Shown in pieces: positions 11,358 to 21,716 of a stretch of 64,000 nt of DNA. The notes beneath the pieces are model-generated. The model saw nothing but the letters and a program-made list of their open reading frames with translations. It had not been told where the DNA came from and did not search any database. Origin of the DNA: Emydura subglobosa (Eukaryota > Chordata > Testudines > Chelidae); contig ML679960.1 of assembly GCA_007922225.1 (NCBI GenBank), positions 2,866,032 through 2,930,031 on the forward strand. The letters are read 5' to 3'. Every line of letters begins with the position of its first letter. Position 1 is the first letter of the stretch. Made by a program: the position numbers and the translations under genes.

Positions 11358-14300
11358 GTGGGGCTACAATTTCACCATGTGTTTGTATTATCAGCAAACT
11401 GTTAAGGGATTAACTTTTGATACTTGAGAAGTGGGAATGTGAAATAAGTGCCAGAGAAAAGTAGCCATATATTGGTAAATGTACACATTGATTTTAAAAA
11501 TATAGCACCTACAATTAGCCTTTCCATTAACAGGATTTTCAAATGGAAAAGTATCCTTATTGCTTAGATCTGGTCAGAAAATTTTGGATACATTATTTCA
11601 AAGCTATGTTTCACAGAGAACTACCAATTTGAACTAACTTTTTGAGGAGAAGGTTTCTAAGGTCCAGGGTGGATTCTCTGGGAAGGAGAAGGAGAGAAAA
11701 ATCTAAAACCTGACCCTTTTGATCTGAAAATGGATGTTTCAACACTATTCAGTTTTGTGAAATGTTCGAAAGGTTTTAGGTTTTTTCCCCCAAACACAAA
11801 ATGAAAAGTTTCTAAACCTTGAAAATTTTCACAAAATGGAAGTGTCATTCTCCAGCCAGCTTTATTATTGACTGAGCCAACATATGTATTCTCCATTTAA
11901 CATCAGGCAGTAGAAGAAAATGGCAGAGGTGAACTTACCACAAAAGAGTCCTACTTCAGAGACTTAAGCAGAGTAAGGAAAAAAATATACAAGTCTCAAA
12001 TTTGATATAATCTAATGGATACTGGAAAAACTTAGCTTCAGGGGCAACTTTAAAGAGCCAATTTCACCTAAAATGTTACTGTACAAATGTCATTATAGTA
12101 TTCTATGCTTCTGGTCTGTCAAGATTGTCCTAACCTGTTGTGCTCAGTTTTCAAGTAACAAGAGGCTAGTTTTTCCCAGTATGTCAAACTCAGCCTATGT
12201 TCTGAGAGTCAGAGTTCTTTCCTTCTCATACATCATCTCCAGTAATAAGTATTAATTAACAGTGGTGAAATCTGCAAAGAAAAAACTCAGCATGACTTCT
12301 CAGAGACTAAGTTCAATTTGTGGTATTGGCAGTTAGAAAAAAAACAAACATTTTTTATTGTATTTTGTATCTGGAAGTCATTAAAAGGCCAACATGAGAC
12401 CCCCATGATAGCACTTTCAGTCACTTTTCAGGGTTAAACTCACATTTTAAAAGCTTCCTGGATCAAGTTCCCTAGCCCCTCTGTTTGGAATGTTGATAGC
12501 TCCCATTAATGTAGCATCGTCATCCTGAAAAGCACGTTAGCACTGAACTTATCTTAGTAGGCAGCCTGTCACTAGAAGGCAATGTAACCCTGTCGGTGTC
12601 TAACAACTGCAACCCCATTAGTCTTGTTCTTTAGCCCGGCTAACCACCTTTCTATCAGTCCGACTCTGGCACTCAGTGGAATGCTATAGCTGGATGGTAC
12701 GTGTTCCAGCCAGCATATGACTTCACTTAGGGTAACAGTACACAAAACATAGCATGTCACATATATCCATATATAAGTGACATTTCTTTTTGTTGCCTGT
12801 GGGAATACACATACATATGTGTCTTGTCTCTGTAATGTCCCTGGTTTGGTATTGGACATGGAGGCTGCCAATCAAGTAACACTGAAGGGTCTGCCAAAGA
12901 AACCTTAATTACACCTTACTCAGACATCACTCTGCATGCACTATGCCTGGATATAGCCTGTTGCATTTTCTTGTGTGGTACATCATCAGGTGTCAAAGAC
13001 ACAGTCTGTAGCAGTTTCTCCTCTTCATATATTGACAACCTGTGGAGAAACACTCTCCAACCCTCATACACATTCCCCCCATCATTCTTTCTCAGGTGAG
13101 AGATGTGCTGGTACTGATGGGGTTACTGGTGGTGGTCTTCTTTCCTGCTTGCCCTCTCCTCCTCACTAACAACCTTCTGGTGATACACTAAGCAGCTCAG
13201 TGAGAACAAGCAGGAGCAGCAGTGAGATGGAGGAAGGAAGAGAGGTGGATTTGGTTCAGCAACCCCTACTAGCTGGAAGCAGAAATTGCAAGGAAGCCTG
13301 TGTTTCCTCTCGGAGCAAAGGCCAAGGCAAATACACAAGGATTACACCATGTGAGTGATACTTGTAAGGTATATTACCACAGTACAAACATTTATGAGAA
13401 AACATTGGATGCGTCTTAATTGTACCCACTGTAGTTTGGTTGTGAGACAATCAATGTCAAATATATGATGTCAGGTGAAAACTAAAGTAAAAATATGGTG
13501 AAATGGAAATAATACATACATTCAAGCTTTGTAGAACGCAACAGAACTGTAATGTACCATAAAGCTTGCAGAAGAGCTTGACATTTTAAGATATCCACCC
13601 TGACTGTTCAGAACTGTTTCAGATCATTTGGATAAGCTTTGGCTGAACATCTGAACTTTTCAATGACTGCCTTAACCAAATCCCTGAATCTTTTGAATTT
13701 AACCCATCATTGTGAGGGATCCTCTGCACCCATCTACCCTATCAATGCAGCAGAATTAAGGAGGCTGGTTATAACACGGCTGAACCCCTGAATTGGTTGC
13801 AACACCATTCCAGTCTCCACTATAATTGGAACACTTTTAACTGGGTCAGGGGACAATCATATAAGTGGACCTCCTGATAAGATTATATTTGTAGAGTAGA
13901 ACAGACCAGTGAAAGGAAAGAGGGAGTGGGGTGGGGCAAACTGAATCTTGGTGTAAGCAGGCTAGAATCCCATTAATTTAATGGCCTTTAAATAGTTGCA
14001 CCCACTAACACCAGTGCTAAAATTTGGTCAAAAGAGACCAACGACTAGGTTTCACACAGGCTGAGGTTCAAGAACATATTGTACCTTGAACTCTATGCTC
14101 AGTTCAAGCGGGTTTGATGCCAATATTTCTCACCACAAGGACTTCTGTATCAAATTCTCAGTTTTTAAAAAACACAAATCTTGCTTTCCAAGAAATGGAA
14201 AAAATCTCTTTATAATGCAGATTGAACTTCTGTGCCCACAGTTATGAATAAAAAAATAACTTTATCTAGGTCAGTGCACTGAAGGTACATTAAAATTGTA

Positions 14301-14543
14301 TCCTTTCCTAAGTTGTAATTTTAAAGTGGCAGGTATGACAAGTCTTATGGGACCACTCAGAATTTTCTTATGACATCTTTCTGTCATTGTTATCAAAAGC
14401 TTCATCTTCCAAACTCTTATTTCCAGACATCTAGCTGTCACTGGATTATTGTGTTACTCTGACAGCTTTACTATCCATGGCTATATATGTGTAAACACAT
14501 ACACAACTGACAGCTAAAGTTCATGTGACACGGAAATCATTAC

Positions 14544-14579
14544 CTTCAGCTCCAGAAACATAGGCTTCCAAGTACTTAG
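14544..14579 (-). CDS. Candidate 36-bp micro-exon (unproven)
   Basis: On the minus strand, a strong acceptor (TTTGTGTCTCTCTTTTAG) precedes 36 bp that end GCTGAAG before the donor GTAATG. One frame reads KYLEAYVSGAE plus a split Gly codon; another reads LSTWKPMFLELK. A 36-bp exon keeps the reading frame, as cassette micro-exons often do. The protein is not recognised, and such a short match to splice rules can arise by chance. Confidence 0.25.
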
Positions 14580-16424
14580 CTAAAAGAGAGACACAAATAA
14601 TTCAGGTTCCTATCCCTTCCTTCCTGTTTAAAATGTCTTAAATGACTTAGGTGTACAATAAAATCACTAAACAAAATGCCCAAATGGTTTATTTTGCAAA
14701 CTTTTTGTTGACAGAGACGCATGGGATGGAAAATGTTGTTAATACTCCTGCAAATGTGCTTGTTTATCAATATTCATGATGGAAGCACTGATGCAACCAT
14801 CCTGAAAGCTGCTGGTGCATTTTGGAGTCATCCAAACACTGAACAGTAACAATGCCATATGATTTAGTGAGCCAATCACAGAGTACGACAAATGAACGTT
14901 TAAAGAAATCATTACAGTGAGTGGTACTTGGGTAACCAATAAACTAAACTCACATTTAATAATAATAAAATCTTGAAATTCAAACTATATTCACAGATAA
15001 TTCATTAACAAAAATGGGCTACGTTAAACAAATTATTCACTATGAATAGTTCAGCCACCTCTAATCAACACAAAAAAACAAATGGTCAAGTTAAGGCTTA
15101 GCCAAGAGCAACTGGATTGATTTCCACCAAGCAGAATTCACTTCACACCAGACGTGAATTTACCCCCAAAAGAATAAAGTTTCAAATCTCGGTATTGTCA
15201 GGGCAATAACCCAGATTTCCCACTAAATCCTATCCTGCATAGACCGTAATGGCAATGGTGTATCTCTAGCTAGTTGAATATGCTATTTTGACTCATTATG
15301 AAAAAAGTCCTGTCAGGGTGTGCTATCTAAATTCATATCTGCATGTGGGCAGAGCTCAGGATGACAGGGAAAAGTTGGAGGAAAAGAGATATACAACAGT
15401 CACAGGTGAAATTTAAACCTCCCTATACTAATATTACCACTTGTACCAGCTAGGGCCTGCATTCCAGATTTCAGCCAGAAGAAAGTCAGATAGTGTGACT
15501 GCATCCTTCCTCAGGATTTCTACGATGTGCAACCAAGTTTTGGTTGTGCTCGATGACCCAACCTGGAATCCAACCTGCAAAGGCTGCTAAGAACACGCAC
15601 TGAGGCCTTCATTGAGGAAAACATTTAAGCACGTGTTTTGTTGATTAGGACTGGATTGCTGAATCAGAGCCTGAATCACAACATCCCATGCTTCTTTAGT
15701 CATGTCCAACCCAGTCATCACCCTCCACTTTTTGTCACAAAAGATGGCTGTGGCTTCCTGTCTCTGTGATCTCCCACGAGCTATTCCTTCAGGTGTAAGG
15801 CCCTTAACAAAACCTGTCCGGAGAAACCAGCATAGCTCTTGGGCTGAATCTGGCCCATGCAGGAAAGAAAAGCGAGATAAAGTTATTTCATTCTCACTCT
15901 AAGTTTCCTAATTTTCCCACCCCTCAGTGCACTTCTTATTTTAAACCTAGATTTATTTCAGTCCCTTCCAAACTGCTCATTGAACCCATCTTGTTACCAT
16001 ATTAATTTTTCAACACCACAAAAGGAAAGTAATGAACCTGAGGGCATAGAAAAGGCAACTTTTTGCTACCTGAGTGAAAGCTGCGCTAAGCTTCCTGCTC
16101 TATTTGTTTTCCTTGTCCTTCATTTGGCATCTCTCTCTGAAATGTAGGCAGACTCAGAAACACTTGTTCGGAAATCTCAACCTAACGTGGTTTTGTACTG
16201 AATACAAATATAGTACTATACATAACAGAGCAGCCAGCAATGTATTTGCCCTTTAGAAACACTGATTTGCCCCACCTAGTAGGGTGCGCTGGAAAGAAAG
16301 CATCTGAATCTTGACCAAATGGAATAATGTAACAGTTCATAAGAACAACTTCTGACCTTTTTACAGGTGCTCACAAAATTGGCATTGACAATTCATCCTT
16401 GAGCTCAGTTAAACTTTTAGATGT
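14580..16424. other. Unique non-coding sequence
   Basis: No repeat or gene recognised. Short open frames (for example 15,702-15,902 and 16,074-16,256) show no domain or splice support. Confidence 0.5.
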
Positions 16425-16565
16425 TGCTATTGAAGGCTACTGAAGGAAGTGGGTTGCAGCCCACGAAAGTTTATGCCCGCAGGAATTTGTTAGTCTTTAA
16501 AGTACTACAGGACTCTCATTGTTTTTGCTGTATATAGACTAACATGGCTACCACTCTGGAACTTT
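16425..16565 (+). mobile_element. Penelope-like element 3' end with hammerhead-like core
   Basis: The sequence matches a 3'-end repeat I know to be frequent in turtles. It has GTGGGTTGCAGCCCAC followed by GAAAG, then AATTTGTTAGTCTTTAAAG and GACTAACATGGCTACCACTC. The block CTGAAGGA, then a helix (GTGGGT pairing with GCCCAC at 16,449-16,464), then GAAA at 16,465-16,468 has the order of a hammerhead ribozyme catalytic core. Canonical CTGANGA is interrupted here by one extra G. Penelope-like retroelements are known to carry such ribozymes. Only the 3' end is present; no reverse transcriptase or GIY-YIG frame is next to it. Confidence 0.6.
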
Positions 16566-16684
16566 TCAACAATATTCATTTCTGCTGATACACTGTTACT
16601 AAAGTCAGTGAACTTATGCCATTTTACTGTAATGTTGGTACAAAATATCACAGTATTATTTCTTGATCATCTAAAAGTATAAAG

Positions 16685-16861
16685 CTATGGTTTTCAACCT
16701 ATTTACCATTGTGGGCCACATATGCAGCTCTCTGTGTGTTATATGGACTGCATCCACACAATATATAGACTATCTGTATGGCCCTAAGGCTATTGCATGG
16801 GTTGCAACTGTGTGGTGATTGGGCTGCAAGTGGCCTGTGGGCCCTGGGACGAGACCCACTG
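16685..16861. mobile_element. hAT-type MITE, 177 bp
   Basis: The left end CTATGGTTTTCAACC and the reverse-complemented right end CAGTGGGTCTCGTC are decayed versions of one terminal inverted repeat (CAGTGGTT-TCAACC-like). The flanks are GTATAAAG (16,677-16,684) and GTATGAAG (16,862-16,869), a 7/8-matching 8-bp target duplication as hAT elements make. No coding capacity. Confidence 0.75.
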
Positions 16862-16869
16862 GTATGAAG

Positions 16870-17575
16870 TCATGTATTTCAAATGGGAGAACTGTCAATT
16901 CAAATTTACTGTAGCTGGCACATTTCTGCATCATACCAAGATGCAATATCCTGAATAAATACAAGTGATTGGTAATTCAGAAGTTCACTCTGCAAAATCA
17001 CCCCAAGGATTTTACCTTGTTTAAGGGCCAGATCCTCAGACATGCAACAGATGTAGTGAGTACAGATAAATAAGGGAGAAGTGCAATGAACACTTTAAGC
17101 CACATTTATGACTCTCTATCCCATCCCTGAATCTGGGTGTCCCAGGACCAGGCCAGTCCTTTGACACATAAGATAGCTTCTAATGTGTTCTGAGATACAC
17201 CTGGATATCTATTCTGACTGCTGGGGATAATCAAAATGCATGTGCATTCCATCCACACCCACTTTTCTCAGCCATACCCCCTACATGGGGTGTTGGCAAT
17301 AAAGGTGGGAGAGAGTCACAATGGCAGTTTTATTTCTCCCAAGAATGGGGGCCCAATAAGCCTACTTTCTGTAGCACAGAGGAGGACTGGGCTTCATGTT
17401 GGAAATCTTACAAGGAGAGGATGTTTTGTTGGCTTTACAATATTTCTTGATTAGAGTCAAAGAATGGAATTCTAGAGTCTTCAAGGCACTGTGTCAAACC
17501 CATCCATACACACTACTACTGGCAAGTGGGTTGACCTGATGCCCCACCAAGCTGTTTATGCCTCCCACAAGGTTA
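16870..17575. other. Unique non-coding sequence
   Basis: No gene or repeat recognised between two MITEs. The 72-residue open frame at 17,236-17,454 has no domain-like features. Confidence 0.5.
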
Positions 17576-17704
17576 GGGTGATCAGATGTCTGGATTTTAT
17601 AGGGACAGTCCCTATATTTAGGGCTTTTTTTTTTTTTTTTTTAAATATAGGCACCTATTATTCATCACCCTGTCCCATTTTTCACACTTGCTATCTGGTC
17701 ACCC
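17576..17704. mobile_element. Mariner/Tc1-like MITE, 129 bp
   Basis: The ends GGGTGATCAGATGTC and (reverse complement of the right end) GGGTGACCAGATAGC form terminal inverted repeats. TA lies immediately outside each end (17,574-17,575 and 17,705-17,706), the target duplication of Tc1/mariner elements. A 16-base T run sits in the middle. This is a common short family in turtle DNA as I recall it. Confidence 0.75.
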
Positions 17705-18084
17705 TACCCAAGTCCTAGACACTTTGTTACTGTAGCCACCTCCTCTCAGTTCTCTTCCAGCAGTGCTCATATAGCGGATCCAATCTAACAGGTCCAATGA
17801 AAAGACAACTGACAATGGCTGTGGAGCACACTGTGAAGACTCAGGCTATACAACCCCGCTAAGAGCAGCACCAGCCACCCACCCAGGACAAGAGAAGCAT
17901 GATCCCAACAAAGATAAGGTGCTTGATCTGAAAAAGCGGCATGACTAGTTAGCTTATGTTGTCAGCCATATGCCTTACACATACAGTCCCTACACATCAG
18001 AAATTCCAGTAAGAATAGTCTGTGTTACTTTGGTCCTTCTACTTCTGGCCATAAATAAATAGTGCTAAGGCACTTCTGGTATCC

Positions 18085-18260
18085 CCCATTAAAAAAGTAT
18101 ATGAGTCCCTTACAATATTTAATATATTTCTCCTCACAACACCCCTGTGAGGTAGAAAAGTGCTATTATCCACACTTTACAGATGGGAAATGGAGACAAA
18201 CTTGTCCAAGGTCACTCAGGAAGTCTGTGAGCACAGGGAGTTTAACCTAGGTCTCCCAAG
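18085..18260 (-). repeat. MIR/CORE-SINE, 3' and core part (split copy)
   Basis: Minus-strand MIR-like SINE. CTCACAACACCCCTGTGAGG, TTTACAGATGGGAAA and GTCCAAGGTCACTCAGGAAG are the characteristic core and flanking blocks. The copy breaks off at CTAGGTCTCCCAAG, where a 1.27-kb MITE begins; the tRNA-like head resumes beyond the MITE. Confidence 0.8.
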
Positions 18261-18562
18261 TCTACACTGGTGGCTTAATTCGAATTAATTACTCCTGCGT
18301 CTACACTTGCACATTGTTAATTCGAATTAAGGAGCCTTTAAAATCGAATTAATAAAACCACCTCTGCAAAGTGGATTAGTGCCTGAAGCGCATCAGTTAA
18401 TTCACATTAGCATGAGTGTGGACGCATTGGGACTTAATTTGAATTAATTGGCCTCCAGACTGTATCCCATGATGCCCCATTTCAGTACCCTCCCCCAAAG
18501 CAGCCCCAGGAAGATTTAAATCTTCATTTCCTGTGGTGAATGGGTTTAAAATCCAAGCTGCA

Positions 18563-18564
18563 CC

Positions 18565-18595
<31 letters not shown>

Positions 18596-18596
18596 C
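18563..18596 (+). repeat. Poly-C run followed by (CA)n
   Basis: About 18 consecutive C bases run directly into a short CA repeat inside the MITE. Such runs are length-unstable and error-prone in sequencing, so the exact count is uncertain. Confidence 0.9.
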
Positions 18597-19017
18597 AAGT
18601 CCTTTGCAGTTTGTCCCTTTAAGGGTTTGAAAGATTTCACCTCTCACTCCCCTCCCCAAGTGGTGAATGCGTTTTAACTGCCCAGCAAGCTCTTTGCAGT
18701 TTGTCCCTTTAAGATTTGTCCCTTTGAAAGTTTAGCCCTTTAAAGTTTGTCCCTTTGAATGATGTCACCACCCAGCCCCCTCCCCACGTAATTAATGCCT
18801 TTTAAATGCCAGCAGTGAGAGGAAATTCTTTGCTACATTGTTTCAATGGCCAATCATGGAAATTGATACTTTCGTAAGAGTTTATTCGCAGTGCTACACG
18901 TGGATACATTATATCATGCTTTCCATCAGTGAAATGGAAACATTTGTATCACTGTATTAATATACTAACTGACTCCGTTGTTATATATCTTACATTCTAC
19001 AGACACTTGTAGAATCA

Positions 19018-19170
19018 AAATCAAAGGCAAGCAATATACCAGGGGTAGGGTAAGCATAAAAGGCCAACAGCATACAAGTGGGTGGGTTCATTTGGTGAAG
19101 GGAAAAATCAAAGACAAGCAATATAGAAGGGGTAGTGGGGGGAGCGTAAAAGGCAAACAGCATACAGTTC
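19018..19170 (+). repeat. Diverged tandem duplication inside the MITE
   Basis: Two units begin AAAATCAAAG-CAAGCAATAT and run through GGGGTAG and then AAAGGC-AACAGCATACA. They are roughly 90 bp apart. This is an internal duplication of the transposon, not a separate element. Confidence 0.7.
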
Positions 19171-19533
19171 TAAAGTAATCCAGGATAAGCTGCGATGTAT
19201 TTGTCACAGTCAAAATGAGAGCATAGGTCAGCTGGCTCCATGTACCTGCAGCAATGGCGATCAGGAAGTAAAAAAACAGCAAGAGAGTGGGGGAAGCAGC
19301 GCTGCATCCTGGGATGATGACACTCATCACAACAGCCTCTATGGTTAGTTGCACTGTGGGATAGCTTCCCACATTGCCCTGCTTTCTAATTCTAATTAAG
19401 GCTGGCCAGTGTGGATGCAAGAAACCAGCACAAACACTGTAGTGTGGACAGTCTGCAGCACTTTCTATAAATCACTTTCTGTAATTCGAATTAAGCTAAT
19501 TAGAATTAGTGCTGCAGCGTAGACATAGCCTTA

Positions 19534-19565
19534 GTCTAGTGCCCAAACCACTGGACCAGCCCCTC
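19534..19565 (-). repeat. MIR/CORE-SINE, tRNA-like head (split copy)
   Basis: GTCTAGTGCCCAAACCACTG is the minus-strand form of the tRNA-derived head of the SINE whose body ends at 18,260. The order and orientation fit one SINE interrupted by the intervening MITE. Confidence 0.65.
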
Positions 19566-20944
19566 CTCTTTTATTGGGGTGACAGACTACTCAGAAAAGA
19601 AAGAGAAATTCAGAATTTAATAAATTGACCTTCATTTAACCTTATTCACTGTTTGTTCTTAATTTAATCTCTTTTGACAATGAAGAATCCATGTTGGGTT
19701 GCTGCTTCAGTGCCACAGATTACACATTACACACAGAACTGTGGAGAACATTTTGATAGTAGACAACTGAGGAGCAGTTTCTAAAATGCCCTCCATTGAT
19801 GAGGACAAGGTGACTCCAAAAACAGCAGCACATTACTGAATATTATGCCAGCCATGACAAAAAGCACAGGGGTACTTTCCAATGTTCCCTTACATAATGA
19901 ATACATTTAAAGATAAGGAGATTTACAGTACCCCCATAAGCCTTTGATGTAAACTCACCACTCACCTCCACCCCACGCAGCTAGCACATTAAAATGAATG
20001 CTTTGTTTGGAAAAATCTACAGTATTTCCCTTTAAAACTCAATATTTGCCAATAGTTGCTTTACTGAGATCTAAGATGCCAAAGTTATTTCCTATTCTAA
20101 GCACAGAGGAAAGTTGTGGAATCTCATACCACAATGTGGTAAATTGTTGGCAAAAGATGACCACCGTACATATAAGTATAAGAATTACCACTTCTCTTCA
20201 AGAATCATATGACACAGATTGCAACACAAGAAATTCTCCGTAGCTCTTGTGATAGTTAAGCATAAAACAAAGCATGAAAAATGAGTTAAGCAAAACAATG
20301 TAAAGCTTCAGTGACCCATGACATCACCAGTAACAGATCTCCTACAACTTTAAAAAGACCAAGATAGTATGGAATAGGCCTAAACACAAAACACCCTCTT
20401 CCCCACATTAAAATGGATGTTTGGAATGAATGAATAACCACTTTCACTTTTAATTTAGGTGTGCTGGTTGACATGGCTGTTGTTATTCACGGCAGCAGTA
20501 CACTAGCCACAGAACAGCAGAAAGAATAGCTGTAATTTCATCAAGTATCTTTGAGGTTTTCCCTGGGCTTTGAGAGTGTTTTAGAAACACCTCTGATTTG
20601 ACACAGGTGTAGGCAAGCCTGTTTTTAACTAAGGGCTATTTTTATTTCTCTCTGTCTTATACAACTGGAATTCAGTAAAGGATGAAAGGAATTATTCACA
20701 GCCCGATATCTTTCCCCTTACATCCAAATACTCATGGCAGCCTTGTAAATTTTCAACAGTTGAGTTAAGATAAATGTTTTATCAGGAAGAATCACATCAT
20801 TTACAAAACTGACCAACCAATAAAACATCACAGAGATTGCTATGATAAGCTTTGTCGTCTTTGCAAAAAATGTAGAGGCTAGGGCTCCGTTGATGTGTAC
20901 TGTGCACACAGCCACTTAAATTCTGAATGGGGCAGACACCATCT
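19566..20944. other. Unique non-coding sequence
   Basis: Nothing recognised beyond AT-rich unique sequence. Short open frames at 19,998-20,243 and 20,718-20,915 have no recognisable features. Confidence 0.5.
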
Positions 20945-21040
20945 TTTTGTTATGTGTTTGAACAGAGTCTAGCACAAGGTGATTCTGATCCATGACTAGG
21001 GCTTCTACAATATAAATAATACATAATAATAATAATTAAT
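20945..21040 (+). repeat. Decayed SINE/LINE tail (MIR- or L2-like)
   Basis: The blocks GAACAGAGTCTAGCACAAGG, GATCCATGACTAGGGC and the ATAATAATAATAA tail match the 3' tail of a dispersed amniote SINE family. A second, better copy lies at 25.4 kb. Confidence 0.55.
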
Positions 21041-21613
21041 AAGTTATTTATATGTTTAAATATGTTAAATCCAAAGAACAGCCTCAAGGGGAACAGTTAT
21101 GGAGGCAGAGGTGGCTGATGAAAGAGGGAGCAAAGAAACTCCCTTTACTATTAAAACAAGCAAAAGAAAAAACAAAATCAAAACATTTTTGCCTTTGTTT
21201 CAGAAGAAATGGAGATGGAGATGGGGACGCGGTTACGGCCACTCTACAGCCTGTGGGAGAAGATTCCTCTCTCAGTCCACTGTGGAACCATTCTGTACCA
21301 AACTCAGCTACTCAGGGTTGGTATGGGGGTAGATTTGGGATAGGGCTCATGTATATGTAAATAGTTTGGACCAAAACCTTTGTCTATACTCCTTTTTTCA
21401 TGCACTCTTTAAACAGGCAAACTCCCAGTGATTTTAGGATTTGGATCATTGTAAAAAGCTATTAGGAGAGAAAACTTATTTCTTGAGACATTTAAAACTA
21501 TATTACTCAGGATACAGCACTCAGATATACTGCAGGGAGCATTCCTGCACTGACACGGGTATGGATTAGATCACTCAGTAAAGTTTCTTCTCCATGCCTA
21601 ACTTCTATGTCTG

Positions 21614-21716
21614 GGATTTTCAAAAGGACGCTTTGAAAGAAGTTAGATGCCCAGCCCCCACTCAAATGACAATAGAAGCTGGGCATCTAACTTCTTTGGG
21701 CTCCTTTGATAACTCC
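21614..21716. repeat. Old palindromic repeat with about 40-bp arms
   Basis: The 20 bases 21,636-21,655 (AAAGAAGTTAGATGCCCAGC) are an exact reverse complement of 21,678-21,697. Outside them, GGATTTTCAAAAGGACGCTT and AAGGAG-ATAACTCC-type sequence extend the arms imperfectly to the limits given. This resembles a widespread amniote palindromic repeat containing TTTCAAAGGAGC. GATGCCTAACTTTAGGCACC at about 25,355 may be a small relic of the same family. Confidence 0.75.

Larger units (their letters stand above)
9670..14543. other. Mostly unique non-coding sequence
   Basis: No recognised gene. It contains a 17-bp tandem duplication at 10.35 kb and an inverted repeat at 11.33 kb, listed separately. 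A minus-strand splice pair at 11,939-11,962 (donor GTAAGT) encloses only 24 bp. The region 12,570-12,870 carries a 99-residue minus-strand frame with no recognisable motif. Confidence 0.45.
18261..19530. mobile_element. 1.27-kb non-autonomous DNA transposon inside a SINE
   Basis: The left end carries TCTACACTGGTGGCTTAATT and the reverse-complemented right end GGCTATGTCTACGCTGCAGC. They share GTCTAC-CTG, the end motif of the Harbinger-type MITEs in this window. Near both ends are palindromes: TTAATTCGAATTAA at 18,275-18,288 and 18,317-18,330, and TAATTCGAATTA at 19,482-19,493. The interior holds repeated TTTGTCCCTTTAA units (18,600-18,765), a C18/CA run and a tandem pair at 19.02-19.17 kb. No transposase frame is present. 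It splits a MIR-like SINE, so it is younger than that SINE. The left end lacks a clear target duplication; TTA follows the right end. Confidence 0.7.

Noticed and set aside
18397..18591. Glycine-rich minus frame
   Set aside because: It is translation through the poly-C/CA run inside the MITE.
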